Shown here piece after piece: positions 6,914-15,959 of a stretch of 64,000 nt of DNA. Location: the NCBI RefSeq assembly GCF_000821245.2, contig NZ_LN611424.1:520459-584458 (forward strand), written 5' to 3'. The notes under the pieces were generated by a model. That model had not been told where the DNA came from. It saw nothing but the letters and a program-made list of their open reading frames with translations, and ran no database searches. Both the position numbers and the translations under genes were made by a program. The first letter of the stretch is position 1. Each line of letters starts with the position of its first letter. The DNA is from Virgibacillus senegalensis (lineage in GTDB: Bacteria > Bacillota > Bacilli > Bacillales > Amphibacillaceae).

Positions 6914-7249
6914 ATGAAGAAGCATTTGCTATTAAAGTTGGGAGCGTCCATGCTGGCCATTCTGTTTATCACTGCTTGCGGAAACAATGACAATGACAAT
7001 CCGCCACCAGAAGATAACGATGCCCCGGTAGAGGATAACCAGGACAACGATGATAATGGTATGGATCAAGACAACAACGATATGGGCGGTAATAATGGCG
7101 ATGAAGACCAGGACAACGATGGTTTAATCGATGAAGACAATCAGGAAGATCAAGGCGATACGGATCAAGACGCTGGTGATTTGACTGATGAAAACAATGA
7201 CGCCACCAACGAAGACACTATGCGCAACAATGATGATAATAATCAATAA
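6914..7249 (+). CDS. Acidic low-complexity lipoprotein, 111 aa (paralogue of 6158-6520)
   Basis: Function unknown. The signal peptide MKKHLLLKLGASMLAILFITAC ends in the lipobox FITAC, followed by GNNDND, PPPEDNDAPVED and a tail of Asp, Asn, Gln and Gly repeats. It shares its plan and the LKLGA and PPPED motifs with the neighbour 400 bases upstream, so the pair arose by duplication. Asn has replaced much of the Glu and Ser seen in the neighbour. The ribosome binding site is AAGGAGG. Unlike its partner, it shows no clear SigB promoter. It ends at the strong terminator 7266-7306. Confidence 0.8.
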   Translation: MKKHLLLKLGASMLAILFITACGNNDNDNPPPEDNDAPVEDNQDNDDNGMDQDNNDMGGNNGDEDQDNDGLIDEDNQEDQGDTDQDAGDLTDENNDATNEDTMRNNDDNNQ

Positions 7250-7265
7250 TCCATAGGATGCCGTT

Positions 7266-7306
7266 AATATCCTGTCTCCAGTTTTCTAGCTGGGACAGGA
7301 TATTTT
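7266..7306 (+). terminator. Rho-independent terminator
   Basis: AATATCCTGTC plus CCAG pair with CTGG plus GACAGGATATT, followed by TT. A long, nearly perfect stem after the second lipoprotein. Confidence 0.85.
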
Positions 7307-7333
7307 CACTTTTACAAAAGCCAGTCGTGGCAA

Positions 7334-7396
7334 TTGTCATAAAAGTGGATACGTGGTATAGTAAAATTCGACTGACCGGTCATTTTGGCCGGTTTT
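7334..7396 (+). promoter_or_regulatory. SigA promoter, palindromic operator and immediate hairpin
   Basis: TTGTCA (7334-7339), 17 bases, TATAGT (7357-7362) is a good promoter. About ten bases later comes the perfect palindrome TGACCGGTCA (7373-7382), like many TetR-family operators. This is followed by CCGGTTTTT, which can pair with the preceding ACCGG as a short terminator-like stem. The next gene starts 250 bases downstream and no regulator gene is present. The remaining stretch to 7644 holds TTGACA elements at about 7554 and 7584 that could serve the efflux operon. Confidence 0.5.
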
Positions 7397-7644
7397 TCGC
7401 ATTCATTATCAATCATCCAATCAGAAATATCTGAAACCAAAACAATAATCACCCCGTATAGTTACATGGAGAATAACGTTTCTATTTAGCAGTCAAAGAG
7501 GAAAAAGAGCAGCTATCGTGAAAGTGCGGGCATTGCCAGGCTGCTGCGAAGTTTGACAAAAACTATCCAAACTGTAGACAATATTGACATATTCTGGCGG
7601 AATGGATTCATACTGATCATCAGCAAACTGAGAGGAGAATTACC

Positions 7645-8514
7645 GTGAAAAAAATCGTATTGCCGTTGCTTGCATTCCTAGTCCTTGTATTGGCAGCCTG
7701 TTCTGAACAGGAAACGGATAACGCAGGGGAGGAAGAAAGCGTCACACCGGTCGAAGTCGACGAGGTTACCCATGGGGACTTAACAATAGAAACGCAGTTT
7801 TATGGCCGGGTGACACCGGAATCCACTGCCCCAGTCATTCCACCTACTGCTGGTGAAGTAGATTCGCTAGAAGTAGAAAAAGGCGATCAGGTGGAGGAGG
7901 GCGATGTCCTTGCCACCATCACGTCTGCTGAAGGAAGGGGCAATATTGACGTGGAGGCACCAGCAGATGGGGAAGTTACGTCGCTTGAGGCGAATGAAGG
8001 TGGAATGGTTTCCAATACCGAACCGCTAGCAACTATTGTAGATTTGGACAATCTGTTGATTGAAGTAAAGGTCACTGCAGAGGACCTCGCGCTTTTTGAA
8101 GATAACGACGAGGCTGAAGTGCAGTTCGCCGATCAGGATGAAAAAATAACCGGGACGATCGAATATGCTTCTCCTGTGCCGGATGATACAGGTTTATATC
8201 CTGTTGAATTGTCGTTTGAAAATGAAGACAACGCGATTAAACCAGGTATGACCGCAGTAGTCCGGTTGCCGGAAAAAGTAGTCAAGGATACGCTGCTTGT
8301 TCCTACCGCAGCATTGGTGGATGATAGCGGAGAATCGCTTATTTATCTAGTAGAGGATGACAAGGCAGTGGAAGTACCAGTAGAAATCACTGAAACGCAA
8401 TCTGATGTGGCAGCGATCGAAGCAGATGTTACGGAAGGGGATACGGTGGTCATTAAAGGCCAGCTCACCCTCCATGATGGCGGGAAAGTCAGCATCAAGA
8501 AGGAGGAGCAATAA
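7645..8514 (+). CDS. RND efflux periplasmic-adaptor-type lipoprotein (HlyD/MFP family)
   Basis: The adaptor subunit of a resistance-nodulation-division exporter, anchored to the outside of the membrane. It is 289 aa, with a GTG start after AGAGGAGAA. The signal peptide MKKIVLPLLAFLVLVLAAC has the lipobox VLAAC. The order is: barrel-sandwich (lipoyl-like) hybrid from about residue 60 with GEVDSLEVEKGDQVEEGDVLA, its second half with APADGEVTSLEANEGG near 110, then a beta-barrel domain and a membrane-proximal domain. The hairpin between the lipoyl halves is very short, as expected where no outer-membrane TolC exists. It is two bases from the RND gene. Substrate unknown. Confidence 0.88.
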   Translation: MKKIVLPLLAFLVLVLAACSEQETDNAGEEESVTPVEVDEVTHGDLTIETQFYGRVTPESTAPVIPPTAGEVDSLEVEKGDQVEEGDVLATITSAEGRGNIDVEAPADGEVTSLEANEGGMVSNTEPLATIVDLDNLLIEVKVTAEDLALFEDNDEAEVQFADQDEKITGTIEYASPVPDDTGLYPVELSFENEDNAIKPGMTAVVRLPEKVVKDTLLVPTAALVDDSGESLIYLVEDDKAVEVPVEITETQSDVAAIEADVTEGDTVVIKGQLTLHDGGKVSIKKEEQ

Positions 8515-8516
8515 TC

Positions 8517-11500
8517 GTGAAGTTAGTAGATACTTCCGTCCGGCGCCCGGTTGGCGTGGTCATGATTGTCCTCGCCATCCTAGCGCTCGGCTTTGTTTCA
8601 TTGCGTAGTTTAGCGATTGATTTGTTTCCGAAAATTGATTTGCCGATTGCAGTAGTAGCAACCAATTATCCAGATGCTGCCCCGGCAGAAGTGGAAAAAC
8701 AAGTAAGCCAGCCTTTGGAGGCCTCACTCAGCTCGATTGAAGGGGTGGAATCCGTCCAGTCCCAGTCGCAATCAGGTTCTTCCCTTGTCGTTATCATGTT
8801 TTCGACAGGTACCAATCTCGACAATGCGTTGCTGGAGGTCCGTGAACAGGTAGATTCGGCTAAAGGGATGCTTCCGGACAGCGCGGACGATCCGTCTGTT
8901 CTCCGCTTTAATCCGGATCAAATGCCGATAATGTGGGTTGGATTGACAGGCGATAACCTGTCCCAGCTTCAAAACGTTGCAGATGATCAAATTGTGCCTT
9001 ACTTTGAACGGCAGGAAGGAGTCGCCTCGGTTACTGTCGAAGGTGGCCAGTCCCGAGAGATTCAACTCGAATTGGACAAGGGGAAAATGGCCCAGTACGG
9101 CTTGAGCACACAAGATATATCACAAGCGCTCGGCGGAGCTAACCAGTCCGGTTCAGCAGGTGCGGTACAAAAAGGAAATGCAGATTTGCAAGTCCGTGTA
9201 AACGGGGATTATGACTCGGTGGAAGATATTCGTAACACGATTATCCAATCGCAGTCTGGCACCCAAGTACATGTAGAAGACATCGCCGAAGTAAAAGATA
9301 CATTCGAAGAGTCTAACGGGACTACAATGGTAAATGGGAAGCAAGCTGCTGTTCTTTCTGTCATGAAAAAAACCGATGGCAATACTGTTGATGTATCCAA
9401 CAATGTGACAGACGCTGTTAATGACCTGAAAGAAGAGCTGCCGGAGGGTGTGTCGCTTGATGTAGTAATCGATACATCAACCTTCATTAAATCATCGATT
9501 AGCTCCGTTGTGCAGAACATGATTATTGGTGGAATCTTTTCTGTTCTTATCCTGTTGCTCTTCTTGAAAAGCATCCGGGCAACCCTTGTCATCGGAATAT
9601 CTATTCCGATTGCGATCATTTCTACTTTTACACTGCTTTACTTTACCGGTGAAACGCTGAACGTCCTGACCATGGGAGGACTGGCGCTTGGCATCGGGAT
9701 GATGGTCGACAGTTCCATCGTCATTCTGGAAAATATCGTTTCCTACCGACAGCGCGGCTACTCCATAACCGATGCGGCCAAGAAAGGGGCGTCGGAGCTG
9801 GCTCCTGCTGTTATTGCTTCGACAACGACCACATTGGTAGTATTTTTACCAATCGTGTTTGTTGAAGGAATTGCATCCAACTTGTTTACGCCGTTTGCGA
9901 TAACCGTTTCGTTCGCGCTGATCGCATCGCTGGTAGTATCGATCACCTTGATTCCGATGCTGTCATCCAAACTGCTGAGCAAAGCGATGCAAGATCATGG
10001 ACGGCGTTACTGGTTCGACCGGTTCCTGAATAAAGTCAATAACGGGTACAAAGGCGTACTTCGCAAAGTATTAAAGTTCCGTAAAACGACCGTTTTTATG
10101 ACCTTCTTGTGCATTGTTGGAAGTCTGGCCTTGATACCGTTTATTGGTGCTGAATTCATGCCGGCGTCTGATGAAGGGCAAATCGAAATTTCTCTGGAAA
10201 CCCCGACAGGTACTTCGACAGAAGAGACCGAAGCAATCGCGGCTGAAGTAAGTGAGAGGCTGCAGGATTACCAGGATATTCTTGATACGAGTTATTTAAG
10301 CATCGGCGGCGGTAACCAAATGATGGGCGGTGCAGGTGGGGGGAATCAGGCCTCCTATACCTTGCAGCTTGTTTCTTCGGAAGACCGCAGCCAAACGACG
10401 GATGAAGTCATTGCCGATATGCAGGCAGACATGGAAGATGTAGTCGGAGCAGATATATCGGTCAACGCACTTGGTGGAGCAGCCATGAGTACTGGTTCTC
10501 CAATCCAAATTCAGCTGACCGGGCCGGAGCATGAAGTGCTGCGTGAATTAGCTGATCAGGTAGTAGCGGAAATTGGAGAAGTGGACGGCATACAAAATCC
10601 TAGCTCCTCGGTTTCCGATACACAGCCGGAGTTGAATGTGACGGTTGATCGGGAAGCTGCGGCTCAACAAGGTTTGACGCACCAGCAAATTATGAGCCAA
10701 ATCCAAATGGCTTTCACAGGACAGGTAGTCATGAATTACCGGGAAGATGGGGATGACATGAATGTGCGCCTGACATACCCGGAAGCGCAGCGCAGCACGA
10801 TCGCCGATTTGCAGAATTTGATGATTCAATCACCGCAAGGCTCGATGATTCCGTTAGATTCGGTAGCTGATTTTGAAGAGGTTCAAAGTCCCGCTACGTT
10901 GTCGCGGGAAAACCAGCAGCCACAGGTCAATGTCACCAGTGACATTTCCGGCAGGGACTTGGCCAGCATCAGTGGGGATGTACAAACAAAACTTGATCAG
11001 TTAAACTTCCCGGATGAGTACGCCTATTCAATGGGCGGAGAAGTTGAAGATATGACAGAGGCTTTCTCTGATCTGGCTATAGCACTGGTCTTCTCGATTT
11101 TCCTTGTCTATGCAGTAATGGCTGTACAGTTCGAGAATTTCCTGACACCGCTGGTCATCATGTTTTCTTTACCGGCAACTGTCGTCGGGATCCTGCTCGG
11201 TCTGTTCCTGACAGGCAAACCGTTGAGCATCACAGCATTCATCGGAATCATAATGCTCGCCGGTATTGTCGTCAACAATGCCATCGTGCTGGTTGACTAT
11301 ATCAATATTCTTCGACGACGGGGCATGTCGCGTTTCGATGCCATCCTTGAGGCGGGCGCCAGCAGAATGAGACCAATTTTGATGACAACCTTGACGACGA
11401 TTCTCGGAATGGTACCACTGGCGCTCGGTTTAGGCGAAGGGGCCGAATCCCAGCAGCCGTTGGCAATCACCATCATATTCGGACTTGGTATCTCCAGTAT

Positions 11501-11606
11501 CTTCACCCTCCTGCTGATTCCAGTAGTCTACACGTACTTTGATGGATTGTCCGGAAAGATCGTCCGCTTGTTCCGCCGTGATAAAAAACGGGAACAAGAG
11601 GCATAA
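8517..11606 (+). CDS. RND-family efflux permease (AcrB/HAE1-like)
   Basis: A proton-driven exporter of 1029 aa, full length. GTG 8517 is chosen as start because GGAGGAG lies 8 bases upstream; the protein begins MKLVDTSVRRPVGVVMIVLAIL. It has the internal two-fold plan of the superfamily: TM1 at residues 12-30, a large extracytoplasmic loop, TM2-6 near 335-470 including LTMGGLALGIGMMVDSSIVILENI with the Asp used in proton relay, TM7 near 525-545, a second loop with a Gly/Met-rich stretch (GGGNQMMGGAGGG), and TM8-12 from about 855. The closing half carries GIIMLAGIVVNNAIVLVDYIN. The substrate may be lipids, surfactants or drugs; sequence cannot decide. Confidence 0.93.
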   Translation: MKLVDTSVRRPVGVVMIVLAILALGFVSLRSLAIDLFPKIDLPIAVVATNYPDAAPAEVEKQVSQPLEASLSSIEGVESVQSQSQSGSSLVVIMFSTGTNLDNALLEVREQVDSAKGMLPDSADDPSVLRFNPDQMPIMWVGLTGDNLSQLQNVADDQIVPYFERQEGVASVTVEGGQSREIQLELDKGKMAQYGLSTQDISQALGGANQSGSAGAVQKGNADLQVRVNGDYDSVEDIRNTIIQSQSGTQVHVEDIAEVKDTFEESNGTTMVNGKQAAVLSVMKKTDGNTVDVSNNVTDAVNDLKEELPEGVSLDVVIDTSTFIKSSISSVVQNMIIGGIFSVLILLLFLKSIRATLVIGISIPIAIISTFTLLYFTGETLNVLTMGGLALGIGMMVDSSIVILENIVSYRQRGYSITDAAKKGASELAPAVIASTTTTLVVFLPIVFVEGIASNLFTPFAITVSFALIASLVVSITLIPMLSSKLLSKAMQDHGRRYWFDRFLNKVNNGYKGVLRKVLKFRKTTVFMTFLCIVGSLALIPFIGAEFMPASDEGQIEISLETPTGTSTEETEAIAAEVSERLQDYQDILDTSYLSIGGGNQMMGGAGGGNQASYTLQLVSSEDRSQTTDEVIADMQADMEDVVGADISVNALGGAAMSTGSPIQIQLTGPEHEVLRELADQVVAEIGEVDGIQNPSSSVSDTQPELNVTVDREAAAQQGLTHQQIMSQIQMAFTGQVVMNYREDGDDMNVRLTYPEAQRSTIADLQNLMIQSPQGSMIPLDSVADFEEVQSPATLSRENQQPQVNVTSDISGRDLASISGDVQTKLDQLNFPDEYAYSMGGEVEDMTEAFSDLAIALVFSIFLVYAVMAVQFENFLTPLVIMFSLPATVVGILLGLFLTGKPLSITAFIGIIMLAGIVVNNAIVLVDYINILRRRGMSRFDAILEAGASRMRPILMTTLTTILGMVPLALGLGEGAESQQPLAITIIFGLGISSIFTLLLIPVVYTYFDGLSGKIVRLFRRDKKREQEA

Positions 11607-11612
11607 ATTATT

Positions 11613-11646
11613 AAGCGTATGTATCCTATCGGGTGCATACGCTTTT
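11613..11646 (+). terminator. Rho-independent terminator
   Basis: AAGCGTATG (11613-11621) pairs with CATACGCTT (11636-11644), followed by TT. It ends the RND operon. Confidence 0.75.
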
Positions 11647-11771
11647 ACATTTGGAATGTTTGGTAAGGTTTATCTCGGTGAATAATTATATTAGACTGAA
11701 TCATAACGGTATTATTATCGATTTTTTGTTTTATATTAAAGAGGAGAGAATTTCGCTAAAGTAGGGATTAC

Positions 11772-12845
11772 ATGGTTAATATAACAGAGCTTATTATCGC
11801 GTTTTTGATTTCATTGGTTTCGACTGCCCTGCTCGTCTTTCCGGTGAAAAAACTTGCGGTCAAACTCGGTGCGATGGATGAGCCGGAGGCGAGAAAAATT
11901 CATACATTTGCGATTCCGAGACTCGGTGGCCTAGCAATAGTTGCGGGTACTGTTCTCGGCTTGTTGTATTTGCAGCCGGTTCACCGTCATCTGGTAGAAA
12001 TCATTCTTGGAGCTGCTATTATCGTTATCCTCGGAATTTTGGACGATAAATTTCAATTGCGTCCTGCCTACAAGCTGATTGGACAAATCGGTGCTGCAGG
12101 TGTGTTGATTTATGCCGGGCTGATCATTGAGCGTATCAATCTCCCGTTATTCGGATTGGTGGAACTCGGGAACTTTAGCTATATTGTGACGTTGCTATGG
12201 ATTGTCGGCATCACTAATGCAATGAATTTGATTGATGGATTGGATGGTCTTGCCTCCGGAGTGTCGGCGATAGCGTTGGTTAGCGTACTAATCATGGCTC
12301 TTGGTGATTACCGGACAGTTGTTGTCTACTTCTGTGTCGTTTTAATTGCCAGCAATATAGGTTTTTTGTTTCACAATTTTTATCCGGCAAAAATTTATAT
12401 GGGGGATACCGGTTCGATGTTTCTCGGATACTCCGTAGCTGTTATTTCCCTGCTCGGCTTGTTTAAAAATGTGACCTTGTTTAGTTTTATCATACCGGTA
12501 ATTGTCCTGGCTGTGCCGATATTTGATACGTTGTTCGCCATTGTCAGGCGGCTGTACAATCGTGAAAACATCATGCTTCCTGATAAAAAACATATTCACT
12601 ATCAGCTGCTGGCTTCCGGATTCAGCCACCGGGCAACAGTCCTGATCATTTACGGGTTCAGTGCTATTTTCGGGGTTTTGGGTATCCTGTTCTCGAATGC
12701 ATCGCTTACCATATCGCTCGTAATCACCTTTGTCATTTTACTTTTGCTGGCAGTGATAGCGGAAATCGGTGCGGCAGAAAAACGGAAAAAACCATTGATC
12801 AACAGCATGCATAAGCTGGTGAAACGAACCAATGACCGGGGATGA
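11772..12845 (+). CDS. Undecaprenyl-phosphate sugar-1-phosphate transferase (TagO/WecA-like), first copy
   Basis: A polytopic PNPT/MraY-family enzyme that transfers a UDP-linked N-acetylhexosamine-1-phosphate to undecaprenyl phosphate, starting a wall or exopolysaccharide. 357 aa with about 11 membrane segments. Active-site motifs are present: KIHTFAIPRLGG (near 39), GILDDKF (near 92), GITNAMNLIDGLDGLASG (near 147) and MGDTGSMFLGY (near 213), with the HIHYQLL loop near 273. It is closely related to the copy at 23658-24704. Because it opens the polysaccharide cluster, it may initiate that polymer rather than teichoic acid. The ribosome binding site is weak (AGGG). Confidence 0.88.
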   Translation: MVNITELIIAFLISLVSTALLVFPVKKLAVKLGAMDEPEARKIHTFAIPRLGGLAIVAGTVLGLLYLQPVHRHLVEIILGAAIIVILGILDDKFQLRPAYKLIGQIGAAGVLIYAGLIIERINLPLFGLVELGNFSYIVTLLWIVGITNAMNLIDGLDGLASGVSAIALVSVLIMALGDYRTVVVYFCVVLIASNIGFLFHNFYPAKIYMGDTGSMFLGYSVAVISLLGLFKNVTLFSFIIPVIVLAVPIFDTLFAIVRRLYNRENIMLPDKKHIHYQLLASGFSHRATVLIIYGFSAIFGVLGILFSNASLTISLVITFVILLLLAVIAEIGAAEKRKKPLINSMHKLVKRTNDRG

Positions 12846-12898
12846 GTATGAAGCAAAATTAACAATATCCTTACAAACACCCATTCTTGGAACATAAC

Positions 12899-12948
12899 AA
12901 AAGGCGTCCATTTTTAATGATTGCTTGATCATTGAAATGACGCCTTTT
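12899..12948 (+). terminator. Rho-independent terminator
   Basis: AAAGGCGTC plus ATTTTTAATGAT pair with ATCATTGAAAT plus GACGCCTTTT. A long stem with a short loop, ending the first TagO-like gene. Confidence 0.85.
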
Positions 12949-13115
12949 CCTTTGTTTAGAGGGATTGTAAAAAATGTAAACGCCAGCTAAATCGTGCTTT
13001 CCAGGGGATTGTAACGAATCTGACAACCGGATACGATGAAATCACACTGGCAATGAATGATTCCTATGTTGCCAAATATAAATAGAAGTAACCCTAGACA
13101 AAGGAGAGCGGTGTG

Positions 13116-13250
13116 ATGATCAGGAAAAATCAGGTTTCTAAAAACGTAGCATTTCCAGCCAGCAAACGAAAGAAACAGCCGCAGCAACTGCAGACTGGTT
13201 TCCTCTCCAATGGATACAACAAGCATAAAAAGGCGGTGGAACTGCCATGA
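13116..13250 (+). CDS. Small basic peptide, 44 aa, translationally coupled to ugd
   Basis: Unrecognised, and too short for ordinary gene calling. ATG 13116 follows AAGGAGAG (13101-13108) by seven bases, an excellent site. The peptide begins MIRKNQVSKNVAFPASKRKK, is rich in Lys, Arg and Gln, has no membrane segment, and ends AVELP. Its TGA overlaps the ATG of the dehydrogenase gene (ATGA, 13247-13250), a classic coupling arrangement. It may be a real small regulator of the polymer pathway, or a leader whose translation delivers ribosomes to ugd, which has only a weak site of its own (AGGCGGTGG). Confidence 0.6.
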   Translation: MIRKNQVSKNVAFPASKRKKQPQQLQTGFLSNGYNKHKKAVELP

Positions 13251-14587
13251 ACATAGCGGTTATTGGTACAGGTTACGTCGGATTAGTAACGGGTGTCTGC
13301 TTAGCAGAAATCGGTCATTCTGTCACCTGTTTGGATATTGATGAGGAAAAGATTAGCTTATTGAAACGCGGGAAGTCACCGATTTATGAAGAAGGGCTGG
13401 AAGAATTGCTGGAAAAAAATCTTCGTCGTACCAATCTGCATTTCACCTCGGATTACAGCGAGGGGTTGGCAGAAAAGGACGTTATCTATCTAGCTGTCGG
13501 TACCCCCGAAACTTCCGATGGCTCAGCCGATTTGACTTTCATTGAATCAGCTAGCAGGGCGGTCGCAGCCCATTTAAAACAAAACGTGGTTGTAGTCACG
13601 AAAAGTACGGTTCCAGTGGGCACCAACCAGATCATCAAACAAATAATAGAGGATAGATTGACAGAACCAGTGAAAGTGCGAATCGTTTCCAATCCGGAGT
13701 TTCTCCGGCAAGGTACGGCAGTCCATGATACTTTTCATGGTGATCGCATCGTGATCGGTTCAGATGATCTGTTAGCATTGGAGCTGGTGGCAGAAATCAA
13801 CCGGCCGTTCCAGCTCCCGATCGTCAAAACAGATCTGCGCAGTGCAGAAATGATCAAATACGCTTCCAATGCCTTCTTGGCGGCCAAAATCAGTTTTATC
13901 AATGAGATGTCCCATTTATGTGCCCATCTCGGAGCCAATGTAGATTATGTAGCAGAAGGAATGGGCATGGATTCCCGGATTGGGGGTAAGTTCCTGAATG
14001 CCGGTATCGGCTATGGCGGCTCCTGTTTTCCAAAGGATACAAATGCATTGATTGCAATGGGAAGAAGTTATGATTATCCAATGCCGTTGCTTGGCAGTGT
14101 GCAAGACGTCAATGAAAGGCAGCGAGCCTGGCTGGTTGAAATGATCAAGACACGTTTAGGAAGCCTTAAGGGCAAAACCATCGCATTGCTTGGCTTGACC
14201 TTCAAACCGAATACAGATGATATGCGAGAATCACCCGCTATCCGGATCGCAGAGCGGCTGCACGATGTCGGAGCAACACTTCGCGGATATGACCCGGTTG
14301 CTGTACCACGGGCCAGACAATTGATGCCAGCTGCCATGGCGCTGACAGACAACCTGCAGGAGGCGGTTCAAGGTGCAGACTGTGCTGTCATCATCACCGA
14401 TTGGAAGCAGGTCAAAAACTTTCCGTTATCGGAATATGACCGCCTGCTGACCAATCCACTTCTATTTGACGGACGTAACTGCTTTGCCTTGGAGAATGTG
14501 GAAGGAAGTGGATTAGAATACCACTCCATCGGGCGTCCAGTAGTCAAGCCGCCAGTAACGTTTTCCGCACTGGCAAGCAATAATTAG
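13247..14587 (+). CDS. tuaD: UDP-glucose 6-dehydrogenase
   Basis: Oxidises UDP-glucose to UDP-glucuronate with two NAD per turn, supplying uronic acid for an acidic polysaccharide. 446 aa, usual length. N-terminal Rossmann motif GTGYVGLVTGVCLAE (near 7-21), catalytic region with the nucleophilic Cys in GYGGSCFPKD (near residue 260), Lys in the NAFLAAKISFINE helix (near 206), and C-terminal UDP-binding domain with LGLTFKPNTDDMRESPA. Close to B. subtilis TuaD and Ugd/YtcA; the symbol is given by family, not proven orthology. The start overlaps the stop of the 44-codon ORF. UDP-glucuronate implies the cluster makes a uronic-acid-containing polymer. Confidence 0.93.
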   Translation: MNIAVIGTGYVGLVTGVCLAEIGHSVTCLDIDEEKISLLKRGKSPIYEEGLEELLEKNLRRTNLHFTSDYSEGLAEKDVIYLAVGTPETSDGSADLTFIESASRAVAAHLKQNVVVVTKSTVPVGTNQIIKQIIEDRLTEPVKVRIVSNPEFLRQGTAVHDTFHGDRIVIGSDDLLALELVAEINRPFQLPIVKTDLRSAEMIKYASNAFLAAKISFINEMSHLCAHLGANVDYVAEGMGMDSRIGGKFLNAGIGYGGSCFPKDTNALIAMGRSYDYPMPLLGSVQDVNERQRAWLVEMIKTRLGSLKGKTIALLGLTFKPNTDDMRESPAIRIAERLHDVGATLRGYDPVAVPRARQLMPAAMALTDNLQEAVQGADCAVIITDWKQVKNFPLSEYDRLLTNPLLFDGRNCFALENVEGSGLEYHSIGRPVVKPPVTFSALASNN

Positions 14588-14629
14588 TATAGGAAGAAAT
14601 TACATTCCCTTAATAGCGAAAATAGCACA

Positions 14630-14664
14630 AAAAGAAGAGCCGACCGACGGCTCTTCTTTTTTTT
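14630..14664. terminator. Rho-independent terminator
   Basis: AAAAGAAGAGCCG pairs with CGGCTCTTCTTTT and runs into T8. It can work for ugd on the plus strand and probably for the converging acyltransferase. Confidence 0.88.
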
Positions 14665-14703
14665 AAATCTACATTTAATTAATCTTTAAAGTCTAATAAA
14701 AAT

Positions 14704-15825
14704 TCAAGCTGACAACGTATCTGTTTTTTTCTCAGTAGAAGTATTCTGTTTTGCTGGTTTTTTGGCTGCCGCTACTGTGACGATATATTGACCAAATGGT
14801 AGTTTATTTATAAGTTTTACTATGATAATCGAGATGGCTACTGTGAAAATAAAAGATAAAGGTATCCAACGAGTTCTATCTAAAACCTCTGGAATATTAG
14901 TGCGGATAACATGGATAACAAGCGGATGGACTAGATAGATCCCCATCGATAGATTTCCCAGTTGCACAAAATAGTTCCTCATTTTTTTCCATCTTCCAAG
15001 AATAAAATAAACCCCAGTCAAAGAAATAAACAATACAGGTAAATTGAACATATTCAGTAATCTTGTTGAAGAATAGAAGCCAAATGTCTTGTATTCGTAA
15101 ATGGCAAAAAGAGTTACTACTAAACCTAAAACTGCACAAAATATAGCGTTTTTCTCAATCCATTCAACAAGGGAACTCCAGTAATGAACCAGCAGACCAC
15201 CAAGTAGAAAGAAAAACATCCAATAAAAGAGCGAGGCTCTGTCTTGAAAGAAAGAATTTAGTGAATCACTACCAAAATCAAAAGGTGATTCAATGAAAAA
15301 GTAATTAGTGAAGAAAGCGACCAATGTCAGGAAAATCAGCCAATTTTTAGATGTAGCAAATTGAAGTATAGGAAATAAAATATAAAATTGCACCACAACA
15401 ATCATAAAGTATAAGTGATAATAACTGTCTCCACGAAGAAAATACAAAACAAATTCTTTTATACTAGCTCCGTCCTGCATCCAAGGAAAGTTATAGGAGC
15501 GGACAATTAAATAGATGATACTCCATATTACAAAAGGTAAAACTATTTTTGTGAACCGTGAGGAAACAAATTTTTGAAGCTTGAATCCTCTGTTAATAGC
15601 TTGATTATATAATAAAAAGCCACTAATGATAGCAAAGGCTGGAGTACCAAATCTAGCTATTTGGTTTAAAAACAAGGTTGCCCAATTAAAGGTTTGTCCA
15701 TTTATACTATAGTGATTGGCAGTGACGTGAACCATCACAACACATAAACAAGCTAGGGCCCGAATAAAGTTAAGTTCATAAAAGTATTTTTTAGGGCTTG
15801 CTTGCTTGATTTGATCATTTTCCAT
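14704..15825 (-). CDS. Membrane acyltransferase, acyltransferase-3 family
   Basis: An integral-membrane O-acyltransferase (OatA/WecH-like superfamily) that probably acetylates or succinylates a cell-surface glycan. 373 aa with about ten membrane helices. The N-terminal signature is FYELNFIRALACLCVVMVHV (near residues 15-34), with the family's catalytic-site His in VMVHV, and RFGTPAFAIISGFLLY follows near 57-72. The C terminus is Lys/Thr-rich and cytoplasmic. It lies opposite to its neighbours and is visibly more AT-rich than the genes on either side, which suggests separate acquisition. It has a good SigA promoter (15888-15916) and AAAGGAG before the ATG. Confidence 0.88.
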   Translation of the reverse strand: MENDQIKQASPKKYFYELNFIRALACLCVVMVHVTANHYSINGQTFNWATLFLNQIARFGTPAFAIISGFLLYNQAINRGFKLQKFVSSRFTKIVLPFVIWSIIYLIVRSYNFPWMQDGASIKEFVLYFLRGDSYYHLYFMIVVVQFYILFPILQFATSKNWLIFLTLVAFFTNYFFIESPFDFGSDSLNSFFQDRASLFYWMFFFLLGGLLVHYWSSLVEWIEKNAIFCAVLGLVVTLFAIYEYKTFGFYSSTRLLNMFNLPVLFISLTGVYFILGRWKKMRNYFVQLGNLSMGIYLVHPLVIHVIRTNIPEVLDRTRWIPLSFIFTVAISIIIVKLINKLPFGQYIVTVAAAKKPAKQNTSTEKKTDTLSA

Positions 15826-15887
15826 TTAATTAACTCCTTTATGATACGAATACTAAAATGTTTTACCTTTGTTAAAGCCAATGAATT

Positions 15888-15916
15888 ATTATACTAAAAA
15901 AAGTTAGCAATAGAAA
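15888..15916 (-). promoter_or_regulatory. SigA promoter of the acyltransferase gene
   Basis: On the minus strand: TTTCTA (15916-15911), 17 bases, TATAAT (15893-15888), a perfect -10. Confidence 0.6.
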
Positions 15917-15959
15917 CAGGCAAATACTGAAAAAGAGAGTTTATAACGTTTAAGAATAG

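Noticed and set aside
12987-13226. 79-aa minus-strand frame antisense to the small coupled ORF
   Set aside because: No ribosome binding site or family; the plus-strand ORF has an ideal site and ATGA overlap.
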